Assembly: GCA_019843655.1 (NCBI GenBank)
Contig: JACDQD010000002.1
Coordinates: 13,477,154-13,541,153 of the forward strand
Direction: 5' to 3'
Length of the DNA stretch: 64,000 bases
From: Lethocerus indicus
Lineage: Eukaryota > Arthropoda > Insecta > Hemiptera > Belostomatidae
The translations under genes were made by a program, and so were the position numbers. Position 1 is the stretch's first letter. Each line of letters starts with the position of its first letter. This document shows, piece after piece, positions 23,451-34,839 of the stretch. The notes beneath the pieces were generated by a model, which was not told where the DNA came from, made no database searches, and was given only the letters and a program-made list of their open reading frames with translations.

Positions 23451-23466
23451 CATCACCATCACCATC
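23421..23466. repeat. (CCTCAC)5(CATCAC)n minisatellite
   Basis: Five perfect CCTCAC hexamers (23421-23450) are followed by CATCAC, CATCAC and CATC. On the minus strand, five GGG runs separated by three-base TGA loops fit the canonical G-quadruplex pattern (23420-23446). The Leu-Thr/Ile-Thr open frame across it is a repeat artefact. Confidence 0.85.
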
Positions 23467-24867
23467 CGCCTCACGTCATTACCAGATATTAATCTGCCGT
23501 TACCGGTCGGGTCGGGGCTGTTTTGTCCTCCCCCCCGATTGGCAGGAAGCCTAACGGCCTTTTCGCCCGGCTGCACCGGCATCTACCGTTTAGAGCCCTC
23601 TTTATCAATTAACCCGATCCTATATAAAACCGGCCACCGTGGATTCCTTCACCTCCTGATCCTAGACCCGGGAATACTTTCACTTTCTCATTGAATATAT
23701 TCATAACTTAAGTATCTGGGGGAGGATGTTTTGGGAATGCTCAAGTTCTCACTACCGGAGGATTGATATGAGTCATATAGGCTCCGTACCAGGCTATGTT
23801 GCTTAATTTGTTTCAATTTTTTAACATGACTACACTATTACAATTTATAACCATTTCAATCAAACAACCTTCAAGATAAAAATTTGTTACTTTAAATATA
23901 AGAAGTAAATATAATATTCCACTTATTATACAGTGACTTTAGTTACACTTAGTTAATATATTAAATTAACTGCACTTGTATTAAATGTATTTCCATGTAT
24001 CTAAAAATTTCACTTAGCGGGATTGTTCCAATTCCTTATGGAGTATAGTAAAGTCCATAATGTTTGCTTATTACAGAGTTTTTCTCATCTACAAAATTTG
24101 CACCCGGCGGACTGTCAAAGGTCTTGTTTGCGGTATAAAACCAAGATATGTCAGGAATCTAAAATCCTTCAGAGGCCAATTAACTGGTCAGAAGATGTAG
24201 TCCTGAACTTGGATACTCTCCAGGCGGGTACTGTCTTCCTCGAAGAAAAACAGTACCTGATTTGTTGTGGGATAAATCCTAAGAGACAATAACAAATCCG
24301 ATAAATGGGGATACTAATATAATGGCCGGCCGGAGACATATTGAAAGCCGCTTTAACGACCGTGTTTACATCATGTCCAACGCGTTGTTACGAAGGGAAA
24401 AAATTTGTAATTGAAATTGAAATAAATATCGTCTCGACTTTGAATGTCAACTCCTTTATTTCATTAATAATTGACTGTACCTCTATTGACTAAGTGACAA
24501 TATAATAAATAATACATGCGATGCTAACCGATTGTTCTTGGCGAGTGAATGGAAAAACAGAAATGATTAATCTTATGCGAGACAATGGACTGAAAATAAT
24601 TATTTCGATGAACGTTAAAATAAGTAAATTTCAGTACTTCTGTATATCATAATTTTATCCAGTTTATGATGGTTAACTGGGACATAATTAACTCTGTATG
24701 TGGGAAAAATTTAACACAGCTCTACAATTATACCAAGGCCCCGTGGAACCCGAAATACCCATGCTATTATATTTCAAAATACATATTTTAGGGCGATGCT
24801 TTCAATATATTTTATATCCCTTGTCTTGGAAATAAAAGAATGAGGCTTATATTTATCTCCCGTCTTC

Positions 24868-25079
24868 TGATGAACTCGCTAATTTGGCCCTATGCTAGAC
24901 CAGTTAAGCAGCAGCTTCATTAGTATCTTCATGGGAACTTTGAACATCGGTTGCCGATGAAGTATCCTGTCTGAATCGTCACGGAACTCCGGTATAATTA
25001 CGTAGCTCCCTAACGTACTGATGGAATGCTATTGGAGATGGTAAGAAGCCAACAGCAAATAAGCTAGCGGAACTCCTAA
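24868..25079. mobile_element. Degraded relative of the foldback element
   Basis: 24875-24905 matches 22603-22633 at 25 of 31 positions, and 25034-25050 matches 22744-22760 at 14 of 17, in the same order and at a similar distance (159 versus 141 bp). The internal inverted symmetry is largely lost. It is an older copy of the same family or a sister family; boundaries are approximate. Confidence 0.45.
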
Positions 25080-25599
25080 CAGGTACCTCAAATGGAATGA
25101 TGACTATGTTTTAGTGTTTATCATTATTATCCTAACAAACGTCCAGTTCGTTAACAAAAATTATATTTTAAGAGAAAATACATGTTCAAACCTTACGTTG
25201 TAAGTTTTTAAAATTAACATTCGTAATATAATATTTAACATTTTAAAAGTTGAATTTGAAGTTGGTGGTGGGAATGAAATAACTTAATTGTACGGGTTGG
25301 GACAAGGTCGTGACAGGATCACTAAGAGATAGTAGTCGGCGGCGACTTTTAAGGGGCGGGCAGGATAAGAAGGTACCGTAAGAGCTCTGAGTCATGGCTC
25401 GGGATTGAAAAATCCCGCCGAGATTCGGCGACGTCTTTTGAATAATGGACCGTAATAAATTCGCGCCCGTTTCAGTAAGTTGGGAGCCCCCCACGGGACA
25501 TGAATACATTAGGAGTTTAACTGCATGTTGAAGCTACCGGTTAAGCGGCTTACGCCCCTCGGCTTACTTGACCGATGGGAATATGCATGAGCCTATACC
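25080..25599. other. Non-coding stretch
   Basis: Nothing recognisable. AT-rich to 25250, then moderately GC-rich. Confidence 0.55.
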
Positions 25600-25676
25600 T
25601 CTCCCTCCCTTTCTCTCTCTCTCTCTCTCTGTCTCCCTCCCTCCGTATCGCGCTGTCCTCCTCCTCCTCCTCCTCT
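25600..25676 (+). repeat. Pyrimidine tract with (CT)n and (TCC)n
   Basis: (CT)n occupies 25612-25630 and (TCC)n 25656-25675, joined by CT-rich DNA. They underlie the Ser/Leu-rich start of the 138-codon frame at 25575-25991. The rest of that frame is unrecognised. A donor-like GGTAAG at 25769-25774 follows the tract by about 100 bp, so a small exon cannot be excluded. Confidence 0.85.
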
Positions 25677-26369
25677 TCTGCGGTCCTGGCTAGCGCTAAT
25701 GTTCCCCCTAAGAGCTGCTTTACCTCGGTGCCAGGATTAGCCCGAGGCTCTTTACAAGTGCAGAGGTCGGTAAGAAGGAGCCAAAGTGGACCAAAATCCA
25801 GTCTTTTGACTCTGCTGGACCAGGGTCCAGTCGAGGCACTTGACAATTCTTACGATTCTCGGGCTTTTCTGGGATTTAAGTTTCAGAACGAGAATTTGAA
25901 AAGAGAAAGTATTTTTCAAATCTGTCTGAAAGATATTTCCTATATGAAAGGCATAAGAGGAGGAGTACTATCTATTTTATTGCGCAATTGATACGTATAA
26001 TTTTTCTTTAAAGTTTTAGGAATATTATGTTACAGACGAGTTAGTTAAACAATATGTGCTCTCGGGTGTTTGTATTTTTATGTACACGATTTTTGGGACG
26101 TAAAAACTACATAAGATATTAAGTTAAATCAAATGTATACACTAGGACCCAAATGCGTGATTTACATTTTTTTAATGCATGATCGATACAGGTAATAATC
26201 GTGAAAAAATACTTACATTCGGAAATCCTATTAGAATTATTTACAACAAATTCATATATCTTGAAGAATGAGATTGGAGAATGTGATGTAGGATGTAGCT
26301 TTATTAAAAAATGAAACGACACCTGCAAAATTTATTTGTCATAATGCTCTAGCAACTGGCATCTTGTCT
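25677..26369. other. Non-coding stretch
   Basis: No gene is supported beyond the doubtful frame noted for the preceding pyrimidine tract. AT-rich from about 25990. Confidence 0.55.
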
Positions 26370-26650
26370 GGATGGTGTGAGACCAATTACTGGGCGAATC
26401 ACCTGCTGTCAAAAGATGCAATCTCGACGCCGGATATCGAGATAATATCTCGAATATTTCCAAGTCGGCCGTTTTACTAATTTTTATATTGGCGTAATTA
26501 TTGGCGGCAAATCAGTTATGGCGGTCTCTAATTTTTTGCCCTGAGATCGACGGCCGTTCGTGGGCCGGTCGATCCGAGATGCCGAGATTGATTAGCGCTA
26601 AAGAGGCCGCCCACGCTGTGCGCCTACTGGTGCGTGGGACTATCACCTGA
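26370..26650. promoter_or_regulatory. Regulatory-like block
   Basis: A GC-richer block with CACCTGCTGTCA (E-box plus a Meis/Hth-type TGTCA), GTAATTATTGG, GATTGATTAGC and the palindrome TCGAGATAATATCTCGA (26437-26453). No reading frame is convincing. Enhancer function is inferred. Confidence 0.3.
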
Positions 26651-28029
26651 TTCAAGGACTTCGAGTCAAGTGCAACGCTTCAATATTCTAATTCAATCCC
26701 ACATCGGTTTTTCAGACCGTGGGAAAAAATGAAACACGGCTCTCGACGCCCAAAAGAAAGCTGAAACACGTTTTATCTTTGGCGATGAATGCATTCGAAA
26801 TGACTCCGAACCTACGGCAGATTATTGCCCTCTAAAACGAGGAGTTAACAACACTGAGAGGCGGCCTGAATTGATGCGATTTTAAAATTTCAAGCTCAAA
26901 TAAAAATATTCGGCTCCCTAAATTGTGAGAACGAGACGATGTGAAAATTCACATTTCATTGCGCTCTTCCCACTATGGTCTACAGTTTTATAAGAGTATA
27001 TAATTGCACAACTTGTGTGATATTTTTTGGTTCTTTACACGAAATGTGGGTTCTATGACTTGTCAGTAACAGTTCCATTAGGGCCAGGAAAATAATAACA
27101 GAACAATTGAATCAGAAGAAAACCAAAAAGGACAGTTATTCAAAATATGGCCAATTCGACAATACGTTTTACGGTTAAAGCGTTTCAACGAACGACACTC
27201 TTTCCGTCTGTTGCAAATTATTTGTTCAAAGAAGTAAACGCTAGTTGTTTGGAATATTTGCTCCCACCGGGTACTACCCGCGGTAATGTTTTATAACTAA
27301 ACATGTTATTATCCGATTAAGTTATAATTTTCTATTTGTCTGTGTACTACTGCCGTTTTTAATCCGAAGATTCGCATCCTCAGCCGTCCAAAGTTGTTCC
27401 GTCCGGTTCTTTCACATGCGGTGGAGGGAGGCCGGGAGTAATAATAACAATGCCTCGGGCAAAAAAGGAAGAAAACATTAAACGAGGAAATGAAATCCCA
27501 TTATTCATTTGCGAGTCCATTATTTAACTGTAGTCCAGTGGGCAGACACAGTGAGTGTAGGAAACCATGACTTCAGTTATGAGTGCCCAATCGTATTAAA
27601 GGCGAATTATGCGGTTCATGCATTTTCATGTTTACAACGCTTTAAGAAGCTTTAAGGGTGTTGCATTTGGTAACGTTTCGAAAAATAATAATACGGGTTA
27701 ATTATAATTTCTAATCCATTGGTTTATTGTTTCATAAACTAATAAAGTTGAAAACGTTATAAATTTGTAACACATTAGTGACGGCAAATGTGTTGATGAT
27801 AGGAGGGTGAACAATATTTTTTGTCCGTATCGCATACTGCACAGAAAAACCTGTGCCAAAGACACACCTGGACAGTTCAGGTGTTCATATTGGCGCGTTT
27901 CCTGCGTTCTCCCTGAAACCGTTACAAATTAACCCGCGACGACAAAAACTGGAAGATATTTCTAATGGTTATAACGAAGCTTTGGGCCGTGAATTCATTA
28001 TAGCAGGATGTTCATTTTTCACAGCGTAA
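26651..28029. other. Mostly AT-rich non-coding stretch
   Basis: No gene is supported. The paired E-boxes at 27864-27884 are the only marked signal. Confidence 0.55.
27864..27884. promoter_or_regulatory. Inverted E-box pair ACACCTG / CAGGTGT
   Basis: Perfect 7-bp arms with a 7-base spacer. Each arm contains CACCTG/CAGGTG, a high-affinity site for Snail/Scratch zinc-finger factors and for E-protein bHLH dimers. Confidence 0.5.
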
Positions 28030-28570
28030 TATGATCTCATTTAAAATATCTCAGGGACAGTATCTCTGTTGCATTAAGTGTTATTTCCTTAGTACTTGTG
28101 TGTGGTGCTGTCTAGTGTTATATGTCGGGGAGTATTTGTTGCGTTTGTTGGGCGCAGTTAATGCGAGGCCGTTAGCTTTACACCAACCGGTCGTACTCAG
28201 GTGCGGGACCTCACTGACGGAGTGCCACCGACGTCGCTCCAGCCTGCCGTTCGGGCCGGGCACAGTGTGCGAGTCATTTCCAGGCTTGTTTTGACTTGTG
28301 CCACGGAGGCAATGAAAGCGTGGCGACGGAGGCGGCGTGCAGCGAGGAGGCAGGAGGGAGGAGGCAGCTGCGGCATGCGCCCCGAGGAGCGGGACACGTG
28401 TGCCAAAGCCCCCGCCGCCCGCCCCCGCGCTAGCCGCCCGCCACCCGTGGCAAATCTCGGGCACCGTCCCGCTCGTGCGAATCCGGAACGCTTTTTAAGT
28501 TAGCCGCCCGAAAAGAGAGAAACAGAGGAAAGGGAGGGAGGCGGGGACAGAAATAAAAAAAAGACACCGA
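28030..28570. promoter_or_regulatory. CpG-dense, promoter-like block
   Basis: The clearest CpG island of the window: 28381-28440 is 49 of 60 G+C with about ten CpGs. It has Sp/KLF-type GC and CACCC boxes (GCCCGCCCCC, CCACCCG). TAGCCGCCCG is repeated at 28431-28440 and 28501-28510. Overlapping frames on both strands (100 and 127 codons) are Arg/Ala/Pro-rich and unrecognised, as expected of GC-rich DNA. A promoter with 5' untranslated exon is the most natural reading, but I see no TATA or decisive initiator and cannot tell the strand. Confidence 0.4.
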
Positions 28571-29059
28571 ACCGACAGCGGACAGATGGATCTGTCAGTT
28601 CAAAATATAGGACGATCCGTGTCGGCCTTCTATCTCTCTCTACGAACAAACCAATCCACTGTTTGTGAATTTAGCCGCCATACAGATAGCTGCGATTTGA
28701 ACAAATTGCATCAAAATAATAGTCCTGACGAAGCATTAAAAAAATCGTAATAGTGAGAAAAAATGTGTTTCACAATCTATTATATATTATAAATTGGGGA
28801 AATCGGGGTGTCTCGCAATTATTCAACGACTCAATAGCTTGGCATATGTGATGAACGTGGACGTTAGCCCCAAATGCTGGACTAGCTGAAGGTAGAGGTT
28901 TATAAATAGTTCCCCTGACGTGAGGTAAACATTCCAGCCCCTGGTCCAAGACATACCGAGATATAAATTTAAAAATTGTCTTTAAGTGTTTCAACTGGTT
29001 ATTTAAAACTTGTAATAATTCTCTTTTTATTAGTTTCGACAGATTATTGGTGATAAATT
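28571..29059. other. AT-rich spacer
   Basis: Nothing recognisable. Confidence 0.55.
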
Positions 29060-29560
29060 GCCGCCAGCGATGATGTGTACAGTGAGGAATGGTAAGGGGG
29101 AGGGTGTGCGGCCACCGTGATCGTCTGTATTATAAAAACTCGGCGGGGTTGACGATGATAGGGGCCATAGCTTTTTATGCGGTACCCCCCTACGATATGA
29201 GATTAATTGGGAAACGAAACCGGCGAACGTCGTGTAGATCAATTAATGATATCCGGCGGCCGGTGCATCACAGCGCCGTACCTCTACCATTGGTATATGA
29301 ACAGGGTTAGATGTATTGGTGTAGGGCCTGTTCCCGGTTATAATGTCCATCAATCACCGAGTCATTGGGGGTCTGCTCTCGGGCCTCATTACTATGCATT
29401 AGATACAATCTCGAAATGCGAACGCGCTATCGACGAGATCTGGACGCCTGTTCTATGACTAAAGGTTTTCGGCGGCTCAAAATGTTAAGTAGCCTGCTCC
29501 GCATTTCCCTTATCGTTGTACCGCGTTGCAACGCAGTAACGTTGATCTGATGAGAAATTT
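29060..29560. promoter_or_regulatory. CpG-rich regulatory-like block
   Basis: A GC/CpG-rich block with AGATTAATTGG, ATCAATTAATGATAT and CCATTGG cores among CCGGCGGCCGG-type sequence. Open frames of 60-83 codons overlap in several phases. The mixture of homeodomain cores and CpG-rich spacers is shared with the later blocks. Confidence 0.3.
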
Positions 29561-30999
29561 TAATGCATATAGTAGGCATTACATTGCATATTAAACCGAT
29601 TTAAGATAGTTATCTCTGCGTCCTGGCAATAGAAAGAAACGGCGGTAAAGTCTCCTATTGATGCCTAATTAGCACAAGGTAGAAAGTTATTTGCGCTTAT
29701 ATGTAACTTATTTCTAGATAGGATTATTTCAACAAAGCATCTATTAGTGAAGATCTATTATAAATAAGTAATGGCTTACATGAATGTGTTCGGAAAATGA
29801 GCAACACATAGAAACATTTGACTTTAAAAAATGTTGTTATTACTATGTTCCATACGTTCACTAAAAAAGATAACTTCTTTGAAAGATGAGACTTTTAATA
29901 GCCCTATGATTCGGTTACAGGCAGCTCCGTTGGTATGCGTTCAACCGGTAGTTAAAGCCACTGACTACCGAATTCAAAGCCACGTTGCCGCCATAAAAAA
30001 CAAACGAAAAAGAAGGCATGGTTATAAATTAGTCTCCCTGGCGCCAACCGCAGTGGCCATGAAAAAGGACAAAGTATAGGCGAGCATTATTTTTTGCTAC
30101 GGGTTAATTAATATCAGCAAACTTTTGGCAGTTCAGTTAAGACCTCTTGAAATCTAATTCGTCAGAACATTGGCAGTAAGACCAACCCCGGGCGAATACA
30201 AAATGGAATTGCGTAGAAAAAATAAACGTTGCGAATTGCTAAAATATTCATTGGTAAAATGATTAATGTTTTGCATTAAATTGCGGTATCTTGGGCCAGA
30301 TAGCATAATGGAGGAACCGGGCCATTATTCTCAGTGTTAAAGTCTTCTAATGAGGCGTGATGAAAGAGGGGGCAAAAAGGCGAAACACGCTCAAAGGCCA
30401 AGTTTGAAATAAATGAACTCTGAGCGCAGTTTTTCACGCTATGATCTATACGCCCACTGGATTAAGATAATGGGTAAAAAATGTACTACAGAGTGTTCGA
30501 ACGATCAGCGGAGTAACTTTTTAAGATTAGCTTGTCGCACTTTTCTTAATTGACCCCAGAGTCAATGCGAATCACTGAGTGACTGACTCTATTTACCGAC
30601 ACAATATTGAAATTTTATTCCAATATTAATGCAGGGAAATGTTTCAGTTTCTTTAAAACAATCATTCAAGTCCGGTATAGACTATACCAAATTGTTAGGT
30701 TACTATTCGGTTGGTAATAACATTTGAATTATTAATATGTCCAGCGTATCTGGTGCGTAATAATGATGGCACATGATTTGACTTACATGGCTGGAGGTCG
30801 AAGGTTTTGGTTATTTAAATGATAGATGAATATCGGTTCCTACGAGTAGTTTTATTTGATTTAAATTAGAAAACTTAAACGTCTTTAGGGTCTATTCACT
30901 GTACTCATTTGTACCCCACGTTGTTCATCGGCATTCCTCGGCACCTAAGTCTACCACCGTTATCTGTTCATTGGAAAAATAGGCCCGGTATTTTTTAAG
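29561..30999. other. AT-rich non-coding stretch
   Basis: No gene is supported. The 82-codon frame at 29831-30079 has a basic C-terminal part and resembles no known family. Confidence 0.6.
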
Positions 31000-31420
31000 T
31001 GGCAGTTACGCTCCTATATCTGGAGTCGGGTCGAGAGTACGGCCGGAGCAATATTTTTGGCGCGGCTCCCATTCCGCCATCAATTCCGCTCCAAACTGCC
31101 ACCCTCTCGTATTATACCGGCCCGGGGATTTTTCGGGGTAATTACACCGGCTTTGATTTACGGGCGGGCCGTCCGAAAGGTGCGGGGACGGGGCGCCGCA
31201 CCCCGAATTAGCGGCGTTTTTCGCGGACGGGGGTGGCCCAGGTAGCGGCCCACTGCAAACGGATAAAGGCGGCGCCCCGAGTTGGCGGCAATTTGATGGA
31301 GCCCTGAAGGGTTGCTCGGGCCGAACCACCTGGATTTTAACACCTTGTTAACGAACCGGCTAATTCACGCCGGCTAATACTCAGCTGCCGCCACCGACTA
31401 CCCCGGTAATCATCGGTAAT
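31000..31420. promoter_or_regulatory. CpG-rich block with 11-bp GC inverted repeat
   Basis: A strongly GC-rich block. CGGGGCGCCGC (31189-31199) and GCGGCGCCCCG (31269-31279) are perfect 11-bp inverted arms 69 bp apart; both contain the recurrent GGGGCGCCGC 10-mer. GGTAATTACACC, GAATTAG and GGCTAATTC supply homeodomain cores. Overlapping frames are unrecognised. Regulatory element or promoter, undecided. Confidence 0.4.
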
Positions 31421-32039
31421 GTACCTGCCTACACATTAATTGCAGTCATCCCCCTCTAATACATCATTTATTCCCCATTATTTCTCTTTTTTCTACAGCC
31501 CCCATTAACACGCTTGGGAATTTCTATTTTTCATACAGAACGAAGACAACACTGATCGGAAATATGGAAATTCAGTTAAATTATTCCACGCGTATATTTC
31601 GATAAACAATTACCAAGGTATTATCAATTTCCTGTTGACATTTTTTTCATCGATAGGAAAAACTGGACCAAACTTTTTCATTCCTGCTATTTAATTGTTC
31701 GTTTCAATAAACTGCATCGAGAAGACGATCTGTTGCGTATTAAGTATTAAATGATCCTTTCCAATAGTGAAACTGCATTTAATGGATCAGTAATGGCAGA
31801 TAATCTGCTCGGACGATAATTCGCTTTCGGATGATAATTAGGTTCTTATTTAATTAACGAATGAATTCCCGGTCGCAAAAATTAGTTCGCCCCAAAGTTC
31901 TTTTTTCTCACAATTAACGGTAAAAGTGGACATACGCTAAGTTGGCGAGGGGCGTAGCAGCGAGTATAGAAACCTGAGAATAGCGTTAGATAGTAGTCAC
32001 TGATGAAGTACAAAAACTGTGGAAACATGAGTTGGCATG
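31421..32039. other. AT-rich stretch with a good 3' splice-site match
   Basis: CTCTAATAC (branch-like, 31454-31462), then a pyrimidine-rich run to TTTTCTACAG ending at 31498, forms a well-spaced acceptor. Downstream reading frames stop within 100 bp and are unrecognised, so no exon is called. Confidence 0.3.
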
Positions 32040-32470
32040 GGGCCAACTGACCAGTGTCGGTGCATTTGACGTAGCGATAGCCAAAAATTGGGCCGGTCTG
32101 TCACTGTGCACATCTGTTTAAACATTTGTCTGTCTCCCCCACCTGTCGCATAAAATGGCCATTAGGTAATTGGCCGATGGGTCCGTGGATGGGGTGTATT
32201 AGTTTTGCGGCGCTAGATGGATGAGCGACGATTCTATTATTAGGGGTCAGTGTGTCTAGTCTCTAGGTATAACTGGGACAGATGTGGGGCAGGGCTGCCT
32301 CCGCCTCCGCCTCGTCCCGGCCAGCTGCCCGCGCTAAACACCGCCTCTTTCCGAGCTTTACCACCGGCTAGGTAATCGATCCGATCGCTCCTGAAATCCA
32401 GTCCAGTCTAATCGCTTGGATCCTTGTTAACGGCAACCCTTCACGGTTTTTTGTACCCGGACCGGGACCC
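32040..32470. promoter_or_regulatory. Regulatory-like block with Hox- and CTCF-like sites
   Basis: CACCTGTCGCATAAAATGGCC (32139-32159) carries an E-box and an AbdB-type TTTTATG on the minus strand. TTAGGTAATTGGCC follows. GCGGCGCTAGATGG near 32208 shares the GGCGCTA core of insect CTCF sites. No coding frame. Confidence 0.3.
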
Positions 32471-33539
32471 GATGTTTAGGGCAGTGATGAGATTCAAAAT
32501 CGAACCGGCCCTTCCATTTGTAAAGGCGCGATGAAAACAAGTATATACTTACCGTTTTGTAACGTCATTTTCACTCTGACGCTGTTCTCGTAAAAAAATA
32601 GTATATAATTTAGATACGTTTAAAACAATACGTTTAACTTTAACTTGAGAATGGTTACAGTCACATAAAGCAAAAATATTATTGTTAACTTTTACAATTA
32701 CAGTTTAACTTTTTGTTAAGTTTATTTCCTTATTATACAGCAGTATATCCAGTAGGCGAATCATATCCTTATGTAATATCTTAAAAGACTGGCAGTTTTC
32801 GTTTATATTATATTTAAGTTGTATTTCGTGTTGACATTACAATTGAACTGTAAATTATCCTACCAATTATCTCACTCTGTTTTATTTCTGTCTTTCATTG
32901 CCCTACATCGGATTGAAATGGATCCTCTTTATTAGAAAGAACACAGGCAGAAACGTCAGTAGCCCGATGAAAGCTCCGGTAACACACGGCCTCCACTAAT
33001 TGGACCGACAGCCTTGCCCCAACGCTGACCAATGTTACACATGTTCTAATCGGGTTTATTTACATGCAGGAATGATAATGTGGGTCGTAAAATAAAATGT
33101 CGAAGAGAGCGGCAGACAGGCGCGGCCTTTTCCCTCTGAGCCCGGCTCAAAACACACAATTACCCTCCTGACTTGCAGACTTGAATAATCACCTGTTTTC
33201 AAATTCTCTCAAGGCCCATACCGCTTCCTTGATTTCTGTTTTCCGGTTTGGGTTATTTTTGGCATTTTCATAATGTACCAGACCAGCGGCATTAACAGAT
33301 CGGTGAACTGAATATAAAATAAAATTTTGAAATACGAAAATGTCCAGTATTAATAGTAAGGTGGGTGTTGTGCACGGGAACATATATACATGAATGTATC
33401 ACGGTGAATAGCTTCATTAAATTCTCCAGGGATTAATACATTCTAGTATATATTCACTGCGGTTCGATTTTCCTTCAACCGGTTATAATGCTCCAATTAT
33501 AGTACTGTTCATAACCGGATGATCGCGTGTCTTAATTCA
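32471..33539. other. AT-rich non-coding stretch
   Basis: No gene is supported. It contains the 8-bp inverted repeat CCGGTTAT/ATAACCGG at 33479-33486 and 33511-33518, with a 24-base loop. Confidence 0.6.
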
Positions 33540-34060
33540 AAAGTTATGGACGTCGGAAAGGGAATGACAATACGGAGCGGGGAGGAGATTATTCCAGGAA
33601 GTACACAAACCTTTTGAGGTCAACTCGGGTCGAAAAGGGTCACCGATTCGGCCCGGTCGAATACTTAATACTGGCTCCGAGCGTCCTGTAAATTGTCACG
33701 CAATCGATATACGCGAAAATATATATGTCGCGGTCGCATTATTTATCCGACAGTAGCGCAACCGGGATCGATATCTGGCGAGCTCCGAATCCGAAAATCG
33801 TACCGAAACATTTGTTCGCATTAGCTCGGGCCGGAATTATAAATGTCGACCGGAGAGGCTTCGTGTATCGGCCGGGCGGGGGATTATGGGACCGCGATAT
33901 TGTAGGCATAAATCAAAATTGTGTGCACACGTGCGCAGACCCGGCTAAGATAGGGAGGCGGCCGCATAACGGCATCTCGGCCAGGAAAGTGGTAGCCGGA
34001 GACGGACGCCTACCACCCGCGGAGCTCGCGACGGTGGTCGCATTATGAGTTAAGGAGCCC
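33540..34060. promoter_or_regulatory. CpG-rich regulatory-like block with nuclear-receptor array
   Basis: A GC/CpG-rich block beginning with the DR4-DR4 array (33617-33642). A 107-codon + frame (33725-34048) and a 70-codon minus frame overlap; neither is recognised and both are of chance length for this composition. Confidence 0.35.
33617..33642 (+). promoter_or_regulatory. Three nuclear-receptor half-sites with 4-bp spacers
   Basis: AGGTCA (33617-33622), GGGTCG (33627-33632) and GGGTCA (33637-33642) are in the same orientation, separated by ACTC and AAAA. This is a tandem DR4-DR4 arrangement with a 10-bp period. The middle half-site has one weak base (final G). DR4 elements bind RXR/USP heterodimers, including thyroid-hormone/LXR-type and, less strongly, EcR partners. 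Function here is inference. Confidence 0.5.
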
Positions 34061-34839
34061 TCCTTCCAGAGGTGTACAACAGTAGATACATAAGTAATGG
34101 CCCTGCCCGGTAGACGATTCATCATTCAGACCGCACACTCTCCGCCCAATAAGGTCGGCGAACATTAGAATAATATCTAGCCCTAAAAACAACCTTCTCA
34201 GAGAGACTCGCTGGTGAAATTCCACCCATGATTCGTGACTACCAAAATATTTCGGTAAGAACCCTTTCGAGGCCTACGAAGGTTTGTAATATCGTCACTC
34301 ATGCCATCCTCTGTCTCCATTCGCAAAGTTGGTACTGTGCCCCATTTCGGCTAAATTCAATTAATTATAACTGCTTATTCAATATTAAAATTTCTAGTGT
34401 AAGAGAGGTGGAGTTATAATTCGTTCATAAAATTAGTGTGGAGTCCCGGAAGACATTTATTGGATTCGAGTTTATCTCAATTTATTAATTTGGTTCAACT
34501 CAGCAGACGGTAATCTATTTAATTTTATTCTATTCGTGTTTAATTTAATGTTTTTCCTAAATATTGACATTATGTTTAATAAGTCAGTTTTCTTAACTGT
34601 GTAGGAATCATATTTGATGTTGCATACCAATGCTGTTAGGCGATGCGAACGTCCTTCGTTGTGTTGAAAACTCTCCCGATTCCTGGAACCGAAAGAGATA
34701 TAATTAATGACTCTTATCGATAATCTACCCATTGATTATGCATTTTTTATATTGAATTTCACCGGTTAAAATAGGCACTAACAATTCAAATTGGCCTATT
34801 ACAAGGAGACCAATGTCTTCGCCGGAGAGAATTATGATA
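34061..34839. other. AT-rich non-coding stretch
   Basis: Nothing recognisable. Small AT-rich frames only. Confidence 0.6.

Larger units (their letters stand above)
22843..24867. other. Non-coding stretch between the two foldback copies
   Basis: No gene is supported. It contains a small GC-richer piece (23110-23240), an imperfect hairpin (23264-23302), the CCTCAC repeat (23421-23466) and AT-rich DNA (23700-24860). The 89-codon frame at 24023-24292 starts at a non-ATG codon and is unrecognised. Confidence 0.55.

Noticed and set aside
23261..23694. Frames with Leu-Thr and Pro-Ser repeats
   Set aside because: They are produced by the CCTCAC minisatellite.
25575..25991. 138-codon frame with Ser-rich N-terminus and a later GGTAAG
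   Set aside because: The first third is CT/TCC repeat translation and the remainder matches nothing known; one donor-like site alone is weak evidence.
28081..28503. 127- and 100-codon frames on opposite strands in the CpG island
   Set aside because: Stop-poor GC-rich DNA gives open frames in all phases; composition is Arg/Ala/Pro-rich with no domain.
33725..34048. 107-codon frame after the nuclear-receptor array
   Set aside because: Length is within chance for the local composition and the translation is unrecognised.
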